Source: Oscillospiraceae bacterium (lineage in GTDB: Bacteria > Bacillota > Clostridia > Oscillospirales > Oscillospiraceae). From it: 64,000 bases of DNA. Under the pieces are notes generated by a model. The model was not told the DNA's origin. It saw only the letters and a list, made by a program, of their open reading frames with translations, and ran no database searches. Made by a program: the position numbers and the translations under genes. Below, piece after piece: positions 42,943 through 52,154 of this stretch (the stretch's first letter is position 1; each line of letters starts with the position of its first letter). The stretch is taken from the NCBI GenBank assembly GCA_017416685.1, contig JAFQBN010000002.1, positions 248,001 to 312,000 on the forward strand, written 5' to 3'.

Positions 42943-45228
42943 TCACGGGTCAACCGTCAAACTGACCGTTCCCATGGTATCCGTTCTGTAAAGTTCCGCC
43001 CCCACAGCCCTAAACCGTTCCATAGCCTCCGGCGTTGGGTGTCCGTACGTGTTATAGGCTCCCACGGAAAATACAGCGATGTCAGGCCGCACCGCCTCCA
43101 ATAGCTGCATGGAATTGGAATACTTGGAGCCGTGGTGACCGGCCAGCATCATTTCCACATCGGGCAGGTCCGCATACTGCAGCAATTCCTGCTCAATTTC
43201 TCCGTCCATATCTCCGGTGATGAGGATATCCTGCTCCTGCGCACTGCACAGCACGGTCAGGCCCAATTCGTTGGCATCGTCATCACCCAAGGGCGGGTAA
43301 AGGTTGATGACAGTCTTTCCCGCTTGCAGCACAGTGTCCTCCCGGATGAATATAACCTCGGTTTTCTCCTGCCCGGCCTTGAGCAAAATCTCCCGAAACA
43401 GGTCGGATTTCGGTTCAATATCCGGCAGGGCGATACGCTTTACACGCACTCTGCTCAAAAGCTCCGGGACACCGTTGGCGTGGTCATCATGGTAATGAGT
43501 CAAAACCAGCAGGTCCAATTGACTCTGTCCAAAACTCATCAGTCGGTCTGCGGCAGCGTCACCCGCTTCGTGGTAGCTGTCACCCCCGCAGTCCACAAGG
43601 ACAAAGTCCTCCCCGGAGCGCAGCAGCACGCTTTGCCCCTGACCAACGTCCAGCACATCCACCTGCAGCGGCGGTATCTTCATGGCGGAAACTGTGCAGG
43701 AAATCGCCGTCACAAGTGTCAGCACACTCATCGCGCAGGGCAGCAAAACCCGTTTCTTCCCGGGCAGCACGAACGCCAGCCCCAGCAGCAAATAAACAAA
43801 CACCAGCCACAGCCGGTAGAGTTCCGGTCCGGCAGGGATCGCTGCAAAGGGGATCTGCGCCAAAGTGGTGACCACCCGGTAAATATAGTCTCCAAAGGGC
43901 GCCGCCGCCATACCGATCAGCGGTGCAGCGCCGGGCAAAAGCAGACCTGCAATACCGCCCACAGCGCCAAACACGAACAGGGCGGATATTGCCCATGCGC
44001 ACAGTACATTGGCGACAGGCGAAATCAGCGAGATCGTATCAAAATAATATGCGGACAGGGGGATGGTGAACACCTGCACCCCGAGGGTGACCGAAATCAC
44101 GGCAGCAACGGAACGCACCACCTTGTGGCAAAGTCTCATAATGCCCTTTCCGGGCTTGAGTCCGGCGGTCATGCGGTCCTGCAGCTTCCGGGCAAACAGA
44201 GCAATGCCCGCCACTGCACCAAAGGACAACTGCAGACCGATATCCGCACAGGCGTAGGGGTTATGGGCAAGTAGCAGGAACAGTGCAAGCATCAATGAGG
44301 TGGGCGTATCCCCCTCCCTGCCCAGCAGGGGTGCAAGTTCAAGCAAGATCAGCATGACTGCCGCACGCACAGCGGAGGGCGTGCAGCCGATCATCAGGAC
44401 GAAAAATACGATGATTGGGATGCTCACAAGGGCGGTCAGCCGTCTGTTTCGACCCAACAGCAGATTCAGCAGGCCCGCCAAAAAGGCAAGGTGCATACCG
44501 GAAACCACTACCATATGGCTCATACCAACACGCCTGAGTCCGGCAGTCAACAGCGGTTCCAGCCCCGCTCGGTTTCCGGTAACAACCGCCCATACAAGGC
44601 TCTGTGTGCGGCCCGAACACGCCGCGGCGATCCCCTGCTGCAGCCCGCGCATAGCCAGAGCAGGAATTGCAGACAGCGGCATCCGCTCCGGACGGCTCAC
44701 CCCTGCCTCACCGTAGGCGGTGGCCACCAGAAACACGCCTTTGGCCGTGTTATAGCTCACCTGCTGCCCCAGTCCGTTCACATTGGAAAAGGAACAGTGT
44801 GCCACGGTGGTCACCGTGTCGCCCGGCTGCAGGTCGGCGTACTGTGCATCCATATAAATCAGCGCATCGGTACTGTTTCCCGCGGGCAGCTGAGTGCGAA
44901 CCCTGACTTTGATCCCGTAATCGGTATCCTCCGGCCAGTCGGTCACCGCGCCGCTCAGCACAAGGGTGGTATCGTCCAGTGTCCGGACCGGCTCCACAAA
45001 CAGCCGGTCATAGCCGCTTGTCCACAGCATGCCCAGGGCCACGCCCGCGCAGTACAGCATAGCCCGTCGACGCACCCTGTCCGGCAGAAGTCGGCGCAGC
45101 AGGGCAAGCAGCACGGCAAATCCCCCGCAAACCGCACCAACCGCGAGCCGCCCCATATTCGGAAAAAGAAGGATTGCCGCAAACACCGCCGCGGCAAAGC
45201 CGCCGGTAAAGATAGCGAGTTTGCGCAT
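42943..45228 (-). CDS. comEC: DNA internalization protein ComEC/Rec2
   Basis: A 761-residue protein with a competence membrane domain (about 180-520, many hydrophobic segments, HMVVVSGMHLAFLAGLL) and a C-terminal metallo-beta-lactamase domain (VDVLDVGQGQSVLLRSG, LVLTHYHDDHANG, LAGHHGSKYSN). It forms the channel and may degrade one strand during transformation. Family length is usual (about 750). Whether the rest of a competence system is intact cannot be told here. Confidence 0.95.
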   Translation of the reverse strand: MRKLAIFTGGFAAAVFAAILLFPNMGRLAVGAVCGGFAVLLALLRRLLPDRVRRRAMLYCAGVALGMLWTSGYDRLFVEPVRTLDDTTLVLSGAVTDWPEDTDYGIKVRVRTQLPAGNSTDALIYMDAQYADLQPGDTVTTVAHCSFSNVNGLGQQVSYNTAKGVFLVATAYGEAGVSRPERMPLSAIPALAMRGLQQGIAAACSGRTQSLVWAVVTGNRAGLEPLLTAGLRRVGMSHMVVVSGMHLAFLAGLLNLLLGRNRRLTALVSIPIIVFFVLMIGCTPSAVRAAVMLILLELAPLLGREGDTPTSLMLALFLLLAHNPYACADIGLQLSFGAVAGIALFARKLQDRMTAGLKPGKGIMRLCHKVVRSVAAVISVTLGVQVFTIPLSAYYFDTISLISPVANVLCAWAISALFVFGAVGGIAGLLLPGAAPLIGMAAAPFGDYIYRVVTTLAQIPFAAIPAGPELYRLWLVFVYLLLGLAFVLPGKKRVLLPCAMSVLTLVTAISCTVSAMKIPPLQVDVLDVGQGQSVLLRSGEDFVLVDCGGDSYHEAGDAAADRLMSFGQSQLDLLVLTHYHDDHANGVPELLSRVRVKRIALPDIEPKSDLFREILLKAGQEKTEVIFIREDTVLQAGKTVINLYPPLGDDDANELGLTVLCSAQEQDILITGDMDGEIEQELLQYADLPDVEMMLAGHHGSKYSNSMQLLEAVRPDIAVFSVGAYNTYGHPTPEAMERFRAVGAELYRTDTMGTVSLTVDP

Positions 45229-45257
45229 ACTGTTCCTCTCTTACGCCGCCGAAGGGT

Positions 45258-45857
45258 TTACCAGGGGCGAATCAGGTCGTTTTTTCCTTTCAGCACACCG
45301 ATACGCCCCAGAATGGGCAGCATCGCCTGGAAGAAGAAATAAAGCACCACACTTTTGGGGACGATGGTCACCAGATTTTTGGTCAGACTGGGAACAAACC
45401 AGCCAAAGTACCCGCCCCCGCGGATCATCATGGTCCACAGCGAACCCAGCATGGCGTTGACGAAAATATTGACCAACACGTTGGCCGCCACGATGCGCAC
45501 CACCGTCACACGCCGGCGGTAGAAGCACAGCGCGTAGACCAGCATGCCTGCCATGGTGGAGATGGTATAGCCGAAGAAAAATTCCCCGGTAGGCTGCAGA
45601 ATGAATCCCAGAATATCCTCCACAAAGCCATAGGCCATACCCGCCACAGGGCCGCACACGAGGGCGCACATGGCACGGGCCGGAAAACTGAAGCTAAGTC
45701 GGGTATGGGCGATGGGAATGCTGGGGATCAGGGCCAGCACCCGGGCCATGGCCACCATCAGGGCGGCAAAGACCAGATTGCGGGTGCTGTACAGATCGGC
45801 TGCCGCCGTCTTCCAGTAGCTGCGGTGGAGCAGAGTCTCTTTTGCAGGTGCACTCAT
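45258..45857 (-). CDS. FolT-like ECF transporter S component
   Basis: The 199-residue protein has about six membrane segments and motifs of the FolT S-component family (RLSFSFPARAMCALVCGPVAGMAYGFVEDILGF, with the closing NFxxNxxLG-like VNIFVNAMLGSLW). S components bind a vitamin, here probably folate, and recruit a shared ECF energizing module encoded elsewhere. ATG at 45857 follows AAGGAGG. That site lies in a hairpin of the leader described below, so translation is probably regulated. Confidence 0.82.
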   Translation of the reverse strand: MSAPAKETLLHRSYWKTAAADLYSTRNLVFAALMVAMARVLALIPSIPIAHTRLSFSFPARAMCALVCGPVAGMAYGFVEDILGFILQPTGEFFFGYTISTMAGMLVYALCFYRRRVTVVRIVAANVLVNIFVNAMLGSLWTMMIRGGGYFGWFVPSLTKNLVTIVPKSVVLYFFFQAMLPILGRIGVLKGKNDLIRPW

Positions 45858-46062
45858 AAAAAATCCTCCTTCTGTGCATGGGCAGCCCACATCGTTGGGC
45901 GAGCCGCACAGAGGAGGTCATGCTCCGGTATGCGGCAGTGGGAACCGGTTTGCGTACTGCAAGCCAACGGCTATTCGTCCGGCGGACAGTCCCTGTTCCG
46001 CCGGCACTCAGCGCCCCAAAGGAGCGCAGCACACGCAAGCCTAAGCTGCCTGTTTCTTTGAC
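45858..46062 (-). promoter_or_regulatory. Structured leader with sequestered Shine-Dalgarno site (candidate riboswitch)
   Basis: About 205 bases of leader run from the predicted start site to the folT ATG. Stems read on the RNA are 46027-46011 (GCGCUCC/GGGGCGC), 46004-45979 (CCGGCGGAACAG, one bulge), 45971-45963, 45962-45950 and 45948-45925. Then a long hairpin pairs 45917-45906 (CCUCCUCUGUGC) with 45877-45865 (GCACAGAAGGAGG) and so hides the AGGAGG site. An alternative pairing GGAG (45926-45923) with CUCC (45916-45913) would free it. No known riboswitch core was recognised. THF-type control is inferred from the gene only. Confidence 0.6.
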
Positions 46063-46068
46063 CCATTC

Positions 46069-46097
46069 AGTTTACCGCTTTTGGTCGAAAAAAGCAA
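46069..46097 (-). promoter_or_regulatory. Promoter of the folT leader
   Basis: On the minus strand TTGCTT (46097-46092), 17-base spacer, TAAACT (46074-46069), placing the start near 46062. Confidence 0.65.
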
Positions 46098-46125
46098 TAG
46101 TTTTTGCCCTTTTTACGCAGAAGAA

Positions 46126-46154
46126 ATCCCCTGTCCACTCCGTGGGCAGAGGAT
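46126..46154 (-). terminator. Probable terminator of the patatin gene
   Basis: ATCCTCTGCCCA with its near-complement folds after the patatin stop, followed on the minus strand by TTTCTTC. The T-run is imperfect. Confidence 0.55.
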
Positions 46155-46165
46155 CTCTTTTTCAC

Positions 46166-47023
46166 TCAATTTCCACTTACAAACATGCGGATCTCGTCCA
46201 TCCGGTCAGCGGCCTGTCGATAGCCGTCCGCCCACAGCAGACGCAGCTTTTCCACGTTGCGTTCCGTGCGGGATACGCCGTGGGTATCCTCCGGCGCGAT
46301 GACCAGCACCCTGCCCTGCCGTTCCAGCTCGAACAATTCTTCTCTGCAGGCGTTGTAGCATCGGGCGCGGTCCGCCATGGTTCTGCAGAATTCCGGCCAC
46401 TTGCGGTACTTATGCAGCACCAGCGGCAGGCTGCGATCCGCCTTTTTTACATAGTCCCGGGGTCGGGTCAGCACCACGATGACACGGTCGCAGCCCTGCT
46501 CAAAGGCACGTTGATACGGGATGGAGTCGGCCACGCCGCCGTCCACGCACTCCACGCCCTCGATACAGTAGCTCGGGAACATCAAAGGCAGGGCGCAGGT
46601 AGCCTGCAGCACAAGACTGCTTCCCTCTTTGTCCCGGGGTACGGTGCAGTAGCGTGCCTTGCCGCTTGCAAGCTCGGTGACCACCGCCTCCACCTGTCCG
46701 GGAAAGGCAGCAAAGGCTTCATAGTCAAAGGGAATGAGAGTTTCCGGAATTTGCCGGTAGGTGAAGTCAAGGCCGAAATAGCTGCGGTTTTTGGGGTCAA
46801 GCAGGTTGCCAAGGCCCATGTACCGCCGATCTCTGGCAAAGCGGGTCACGATCTCCAGATTGCGGCCGGATTGCCCGGAAATGTAGCTGACCCCGTAGGC
46901 GATGCCCGCGGACACACCCACCACATAGTCGGTCATAACCCCGCCGGCCAGCAGCCCGTCGCACACGCCGCTGGAGTAGATGGTGCGCAACGCACCGCCC
47001 TCCAGTACCAAGCCTGTTTTCAT
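46166..47023 (-). CDS. Patatin-like phospholipase
   Basis: The 285-residue protein has the oxyanion motif VLEGGALRT (9-16), the nucleophile box GVSAG (about 37-41) and the catalytic DGG (VDGGVADSIP). These make a Ser-Asp dyad lipid hydrolase. No signal peptide is seen, so it is probably cytoplasmic. It is transcribed toward the folT leader and convergent with nothing; the cysK gene diverges from it. Confidence 0.9.
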   Translation of the reverse strand: MKTGLVLEGGALRTIYSSGVCDGLLAGGVMTDYVVGVSAGIAYGVSYISGQSGRNLEIVTRFARDRRYMGLGNLLDPKNRSYFGLDFTYRQIPETLIPFDYEAFAAFPGQVEAVVTELASGKARYCTVPRDKEGSSLVLQATCALPLMFPSYCIEGVECVDGGVADSIPYQRAFEQGCDRVIVVLTRPRDYVKKADRSLPLVLHKYRKWPEFCRTMADRARCYNACREELFELERQGRVLVIAPEDTHGVSRTERNVEKLRLLWADGYRQAADRMDEIRMFVSGN

Positions 47024-47080
47024 TCCCTCACCCTCTTTCCTTGTTTGCTACATTTTACCGCCGGTTTCCAACTTTTGCAA

Positions 47081-47108
47081 TTGATTTTTTCTCCCGCTGT
47101 GCTATGAT
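47081..47108 (+). promoter_or_regulatory. Promoter of cysK
   Basis: TTGATT (47081-47086), 16-base spacer, TATGAT (47103-47108), followed by AAAGGAGG. Confidence 0.6.
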
Positions 47109-47137
47109 AAAGGCACGACGGCAAAGGAGGCTTTATT

Positions 47138-48070
47138 ATGGAACGAATTTATCGCAGTGTGGAGCAGCTCATCGGCGGCACTCCCCTGTTGGAACTGGCC
47201 CGCTACGGCGCGGCTCATGATGTGAAGGCTGCCCTTCTGGCCAAGCTGGAGTTTCTCAACCCCGGCGGCAGTGCCAAGGACCGCGTGGGTGTCGCCATGC
47301 TGAACGATGCCGAGCAGCGGGGTCTTCTCTCCCCCGGCAGCATTATCATCGAACCCACCTCGGGCAACACCGGAATCGGCCTTGCTTGTGTAGCCGCCGC
47401 CCGCGGCTACCGGGTCATCCTGACCATGCCCGACACCATGAGTGCCGAACGGCGCACCATGCTGCAGGCCTACGGTGCCGAGCTGGTACTGACCCCCGGC
47501 GAGCTGGGGATGCAGGGTTCCATCGATAAAGCCAACGAGCTGGCCGCTGCCAATCCCGGCAGCTTTATCCCCGGCCAGTTCACCAACCCCGCCAATACCC
47601 ACGCCCACTACACCACCACCGGCCCGGAGATCTGGCAGGACACCGACGGAAAGGTGGACGTGTTCGTGGCCGGCGTTGGTACCGGCGGCACTCTGACCGG
47701 TACGGGGCGCTATTTGAAGGAACAGAACCCCAACGTGGAGATCGTGGCGGTAGAGCCTGCCGGCTCCCCCCTGCTGTCCGGCGGCGAAGCCGGCCCTCAC
47801 GGCCTGCAGGGAATGGGCGCCAACTTCATCCCCGAGATACTGGACACCCAGCTCTACGACAAGGTCATCACCGTCACCGAGGAACAGGCCTACGAAACCG
47901 GCCGGGATCTTGCTCGCCGGGAGGGTGTGCTGTGCGGCATCTCCTCCGGTGCGGCGCTGTACGCCGCTACCCAGCTGGCACAGCTCCCTGAGTACGCCGG
48001 CAAGACCATCGCGGTGCTGCTGCCCGACTCCGGTGACCGCTACTTCTCCACCCCCATGTTCCATGGGTGA
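47138..48070 (+). CDS. cysK: Cysteine synthase A
   Basis: The 310-residue PLP enzyme makes cysteine from O-acetylserine and sulfide. The PLP lysine is in [11 protein letters not shown] (Lys near residue 47), with [12 protein letters not shown] and the phosphate loop [20 protein letters not shown] at the C-terminus is also typical. ATG at 47138 follows AAAGGAGG. A terminator follows, so it is a single-gene unit. Confidence 0.95.
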   Translation: MERIYRSVEQLIGGTPLLELARYGAAHDVKAALLAKLEFLNPGGSAKDRVGVAMLNDAEQRGLLSPGSIIIEPTSGNTGIGLACVAAARGYRVILTMPDTMSAERRTMLQAYGAELVLTPGELGMQGSIDKANELAAANPGSFIPGQFTNPANTHAHYTTTGPEIWQDTDGKVDVFVAGVGTGGTLTGTGRYLKEQNPNVEIVAVEPAGSPLLSGGEAGPHGLQGMGANFIPEILDTQLYDKVITVTEEQAYETGRDLARREGVLCGISSGAALYAATQLAQLPEYAGKTIAVLLPDSGDRYFSTPMFHG

Positions 48071-48075
48071 TTTGC

Positions 48076-48110
48076 AAACGCACGACCCGCTTCCGGGCCG
48101 TGCGTTTTTC
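48076..48110 (+). terminator. Terminator of cysK
   Basis: AAACGCACG with its complement around a GC-rich inner segment, followed by a T-run. Confidence 0.82.
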
Positions 48111-48163
48111 TTTGTCAAGGTTGCGGTCTTTATTGTAATTATTGCGGGTCCTCCGGGAAGCAA

Positions 48164-48192
48164 TTGACTTTCCCACAACCAAAATCTATAGT
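48164..48192 (+). promoter_or_regulatory. Promoter of the DUF2264 gene
   Basis: TTGACT (48164-48169), 17-base spacer, TATAGT (48187-48192), with GAGGAGG about 20 bases downstream. Confidence 0.68.
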
Positions 48193-48222
48193 TAAATCAC
48201 TACAAGCTGAGGAGGCATTTCC

Positions 48223-49887
48223 ATGCTCCATTCCAAGCAGGATTTTATCGGCTGCCTGAATCAAATTATCGACCCTCTGACCAATTATTATACGCCCGGT
48301 CGCGCCGGCATCAAGTGTGGTTGGTCGGGCAGTTCTTACCCCGATTCAACTGCCAAGCTGGAGGCATACGCCCGTGTGCTGTGGGGTCTTGCCCCATTGT
48401 GGGGCGGTGGCAACACCAGTAAGCTGGATACCTCGCATTTGGAGGGCATCATCAACGGCACCGACCCCAACCATCCGGAGTACTGGGGTGAAATGCCCGA
48501 CACCCAGCAGTCCCTTGCGGAGGCCGCCCCCTTCGGTCTTGCGCTTGCGCTTGCTCCCGAAGTGGTTTGGAATCCCCTGACCGACGAACAGAAGCAGAAT
48601 TTCTACAACTGGCTCAACCAGGTCAACGTCGCTGCCGCCTGCGAAAACAACTGGAAATTCTTCGCTGTGCTGGTCAACCTTGGCTTCAAGCGTGTGGGTC
48701 TGCCCTACAACAAAGAGGTCGTGCAGCACGGCATCGACTGCTTTGACGAGTACTATAAGGGTGACGGCTGGTACAGCGACGGTCACGGCAATCGCATGGA
48801 CTACTACATCCCTTTTGCCATGCAGTTCTACACCCTCATCTATGCCAAAATTATGGAGAAAGATGACCCCATCAACAGCAAGAAGTACAAGGATCGTGCC
48901 TGCCGGTTTGCTCAGGACTTCATCTACTGGTTTGCCGAGGACGGCGGTGCCCTGTGCTTTGGCCGTTCCCTGACCTATCGCTTTGCCCAGTGCTGTTTTT
49001 GGAGTGCCTGCGTCTTTGCCGATATCCACCCCTTCCCCCTGGGCGTGATGAAGGGCCTCATCGCCCGCAATCTGGAATGGTGGCTGTCCCTGCCCATCTT
49101 CGACAACGGCGGCATCCTGTCCGTGGGTTACGGTTACCCCAATCAGAACATGGCCGAAACCTATAACGCCTACGGCTCTCCCTACTGGGCACTGAAAAGC
49201 TTTTTGATTTTGACCCTGCCCGACGAGCATGAATTTTGGTCTGCCGAAGCCCTGCCCCTGCCGAAGCTGGACAGCCTCCACCCCATCCCCCAGGCACTCA
49301 TGACCATCCAGCGGTTCAACGGCTATCCCATCGCCCTGACCGCCGGTCAGTGGCTGACCTGGAATCCCTCCCATATCGCATGGAAGTATTCCAAGTTCGC
49401 CTACAGTTCCAAGTATGCCTTCAGTGTGCCCCGTACCGTATCCTCGATCCGAGAGGCGGGTACCGACAGCATGCTGGCCTTCGACATCGATAAGCATATC
49501 TATGTGCGTGAGCAGTGCCTCGACTTCCGCGTGGAGCCGGACGGCAGCATTTGGTCCCGCTGGTCGCCCTTCCGGGGTATCGAAGTGGAAACCACCCTCA
49601 TCCCCACCGCCGACGGCCACATCCGCCGCCACACTGTTACCTGCAACGAGCCTTGTAAGGCTTATGATTGTTCCTTCGCCATCCCCACAACCTCATCGGA
49701 TCGCGACGCCGCCCTGGACGCCCAACAACCCGGCACCGGCTGCATCGAGGGATCCGGCACTTACGTCTCCTTCCCCTGCAACCCCAGCACCAACCTGCTC
49801 CATCCCAAGACCTTCATCAAATCCATCTGCTACGAATTCCCCAAGGGTACCAACACTGTGGAAACCCGGATCGTCTATCCCGATTAA
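48223..49887 (+). CDS. DUF2264 protein
   Basis: The 554-residue protein matches DUF2264. Its helix-rich N-terminal two-thirds (YARVLWGLAPLWGGG, DGWYSDGHGNRMDYYIPFAMQFY) looks like an alpha/alpha-barrel of the kind seen in polysaccharide lyases and hydrolases, and its C-terminal part is beta-rich. No catalytic residues can be assigned with confidence. No signal peptide is visible, so it acts inside the cell, perhaps on imported glycans. It has its own promoter and terminator. Confidence 0.85.
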   Translation: MLHSKQDFIGCLNQIIDPLTNYYTPGRAGIKCGWSGSSYPDSTAKLEAYARVLWGLAPLWGGGNTSKLDTSHLEGIINGTDPNHPEYWGEMPDTQQSLAEAAPFGLALALAPEVVWNPLTDEQKQNFYNWLNQVNVAAACENNWKFFAVLVNLGFKRVGLPYNKEVVQHGIDCFDEYYKGDGWYSDGHGNRMDYYIPFAMQFYTLIYAKIMEKDDPINSKKYKDRACRFAQDFIYWFAEDGGALCFGRSLTYRFAQCCFWSACVFADIHPFPLGVMKGLIARNLEWWLSLPIFDNGGILSVGYGYPNQNMAETYNAYGSPYWALKSFLILTLPDEHEFWSAEALPLPKLDSLHPIPQALMTIQRFNGYPIALTAGQWLTWNPSHIAWKYSKFAYSSKYAFSVPRTVSSIREAGTDSMLAFDIDKHIYVREQCLDFRVEPDGSIWSRWSPFRGIEVETTLIPTADGHIRRHTVTCNEPCKAYDCSFAIPTTSSDRDAALDAQQPGTGCIEGSGTYVSFPCNPSTNLLHPKTFIKSICYEFPKGTNTVETRIVYPD

Positions 49888-49891
49888 GTAC

Positions 49892-49930
49892 AAAAAAGAG
49901 GTCAAGCCAATATGGCTTGACCTCTTTTTT
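49892..49930. terminator. Bidirectional terminator
   Basis: AAAAAAGAGGTCAAGCCA with its complement makes an 18-base-pair stem with A/T-runs on both sides, between the DUF2264 gene and rqcH. Confidence 0.93.
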
Positions 49931-51686
49931 ACGCATTTATCTGCAATTTCTTTACAAGGTACTCGTCCGGGGTGACCACGGCAGTTTCATATGTGGTATA
50001 GACCACCATGCCCGGTCTGGCACCGGCAGGCTTTTTGACAAATTTCACCGGGGTATAGTCCACGGGGACTTTATCTCCCTCCCGTCCCTGAGAAAACCAC
50101 GCCGCCAGGCAGGCCGCCTCGTTCAGGCTCTGCAGATCCGGGTCCCGCCCCTCGGTCCACAGGATAACATGAGAGCCGTGAATTTTCTGGGTATGCAGCC
50201 AAATATCCCCTTTAGATGCCATTTTTGTGGTCAGCAGGTCGTTTTGGGTGTTGTTCTTGCCCACGGAGATGCGCATGCCGGTGGAGGAACGAAACTCCAT
50301 CGGTTTGCCCGTTACCCGCTTCTCCCGCCCTTTGGCCTTGGAGGCGCGGCGCAGATAGCCGGTGTCCACCAGTTCCTGCCGAATTTCCATCAGATCCCGC
50401 TCACCCTGTGCAAGGGTCACGCTTTCCAGCACGCTGTTGAGATAATCCAATTCCCGCCGGCCCTTTTCGATCTGCACGGTCAGCACCTGTTCAGCGGTCT
50501 TGGCCTTGTTGTAGTCCTTGTAGTACTTGGCCGCATTCTGCTGTGGGGTCAGCAGCGGGTCCAGGGGAATGTCGATCATCCCGCCCTCCGGGTCATAGAA
50601 ATTCATCGCCGTTAACCGAGCCATGCCACGACTCATGGCATGCAGGTTGGAGGTAATGATGTCGCCCTTCTGCCGCATCTGCTCCCGGTCAGCAGCCGCC
50701 TCCAGTTCCTGCTGCTGCAAGGCAAGCTTGCGCGCCGTTCTGTCCCGGGCATTGGTCACTGTTCGGATCATATCCTGCCCCTGCTGGCGCACACGCTCCT
50801 GGGTTTCCCGGGTGGCGTAGAACACATCCAGCAGCGTGCAGAAGCTCTCTTCCTGCCGCAGTGCTACCAATTCGCCGTACTGTCCCACGGGCATAAAGGT
50901 AAAGTCCCAAGGTCTGTTATCCTTGTATAGGACAATCGGTGTAAAGCTTTTTTGATTTACAGTTTTTCGCAGTATTTCGACCGCGTTCGACACCGCTTCC
51001 GGGGCAATTTCATGCAGCCGCACGTCCACATCACCACCGGCAAGGAAGGCCAGTTCCCGACATACAAGGGGCGACAGACCGCCAAAGGTATCCAGCAGCC
51101 ACCGTTCCACCTTCGCTTTCGCTGGGGCGTCGGCAACGGCCTGTTCCAGTTCCTCTTTGGACAGTGCAAAGATGTCCAGCTTGTCCTGCACCGGCGGCAG
51201 GCGGTAGAACATACCGGGCAGGATCTGCCGCGCCTGAGAAAGGTCACCGTCCACCCGCCGCAGGCTGTCCATGATGCGGCTCTCGCCGTCCAGCAAGATC
51301 AAATTGGCGCGGCGGCCCATGGCCTCCAGCACCAGCTTTCGCTCCACACGGTCGCCCAGTTCGTCGGTACATTCCAGCACAAATATCAGCACGCGCTCCA
51401 TTGGCGGCTGCTCCAAGCGCAGGATGCGTGCGCCGGTCAGGTGCTTGCGCAGCAGCATACAGAACATGGGCGGCTTGTCCGGGTTTTCCCGGGAAATAGC
51501 GGTCAGCTGGGCCCGGGGGTGGGATGGGTTGGCGGACAGCAGCAGCTTGCAGCCGCCCTGTGTCCCGCGCACAGCCACCACGATTTCGTCCCGACCCGGC
51601 TGGTGGATCTTGTCCACCCGTCCGCCGCACACAGCACCGCGGATCTCTTCCGCCACGGCAGTCAGGCAAATTGCGTCAAGAGGCAT
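49929..51686 (-). CDS. rqcH: Ribosome quality-control protein RqcH (NFACT family)
   Basis: The 585-residue NFACT protein rescues obstructed 50S subunits by adding C-terminal alanine tails. The N-terminal NFACT-N domain (VDKIHQPGRDEIVV, LLLSANPSHPRA) precedes a coiled coil (about 280-430). The C-terminal NFACT-R block has STGMRISVGKNNTQNDLLTTK and DIWLHTQKIHGSHVIL. It overlaps mrnC by 11 bases, with GAGGGGG upstream of the ATG. Confidence 0.93.
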   Translation of the reverse strand: MPLDAICLTAVAEEIRGAVCGGRVDKIHQPGRDEIVVAVRGTQGGCKLLLSANPSHPRAQLTAISRENPDKPPMFCMLLRKHLTGARILRLEQPPMERVLIFVLECTDELGDRVERKLVLEAMGRRANLILLDGESRIMDSLRRVDGDLSQARQILPGMFYRLPPVQDKLDIFALSKEELEQAVADAPAKAKVERWLLDTFGGLSPLVCRELAFLAGGDVDVRLHEIAPEAVSNAVEILRKTVNQKSFTPIVLYKDNRPWDFTFMPVGQYGELVALRQEESFCTLLDVFYATRETQERVRQQGQDMIRTVTNARDRTARKLALQQQELEAAADREQMRQKGDIITSNLHAMSRGMARLTAMNFYDPEGGMIDIPLDPLLTPQQNAAKYYKDYNKAKTAEQVLTVQIEKGRRELDYLNSVLESVTLAQGERDLMEIRQELVDTGYLRRASKAKGREKRVTGKPMEFRSSTGMRISVGKNNTQNDLLTTKMASKGDIWLHTQKIHGSHVILWTEGRDPDLQSLNEAACLAAWFSQGREGDKVPVDYTPVKFVKKPAGARPGMVVYTTYETAVVTPDEYLVKKLQINA

Positions 51687-52092
51687 GGTCTTCCCCCTCC
51701 ATCATCAGGCCGAACAGCTCGTTGATGCGCTCATGCCGACCCTGCAGCCAAAGCCAGCCAAGCAGGGACTCCAGCGCCGTGGCGGTCTGGTACTGCCCAC
51801 GGCTGGCCGCCTTGGGGATACTGTGGGGTGCGGCGTTGCGGCCCCGGCGGAACACATCGGCTTCTTCCTCGCACAGCACAGGCAGGATACGCTCCGCCAT
51901 AGCCGCCTGAGCCGGGGCGCTGACGTAGCTGACAGCGGCCTTGTGCAGGTCCTTGGGTTTTGCCTTGCCATGGACGGCAAGCCAGCCGCGCACCAGCACC
52001 TCAAACACCGCATCGCCCAGATGGGCAAGGCCGAGGGAGGACGCGGCAAGCAGCTCGTCCCGAGACATATTCAGATGGAGATAGTCGGCCAT
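51676..52092 (-). CDS. mrnC: Mini-ribonuclease III
   Basis: The 138-residue RNase III-like nuclease lacks a dsRNA-binding domain and in Bacillus matures 23S rRNA. LAHLGDAVFEVLVRGW holds the catalytic acidic motif, and QYQTATALESLLGWLWL the second one. ATG at 52092 follows GGAGG. Co-transcribed with rqcH. Confidence 0.93.
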   Translation of the reverse strand: MADYLHLNMSRDELLAASSLGLAHLGDAVFEVLVRGWLAVHGKAKPKDLHKAAVSYVSAPAQAAMAERILPVLCEEEADVFRRGRNAAPHSIPKAASRGQYQTATALESLLGWLWLQGRHERINELFGLMMEGEDHAS

Positions 52093-52154
52093 AATTCCGC
52101 CTCCAATTTCATTCTTCGACCTATCTTACCACAACCCGATGCCCCGCACAACCT

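Noticed and set aside
45694..46038. Minus-strand open frame of 114 codons in the folT leader
   Set aside because: It runs through the leader and the folT start in another frame with no ribosome site.
45858..46062. Known riboswitch upstream of folT
   Set aside because: I compared by eye with THF, TPP, cobalamin, SAM and FMN cores and found no convincing match, so it is reported only as a structured leader.
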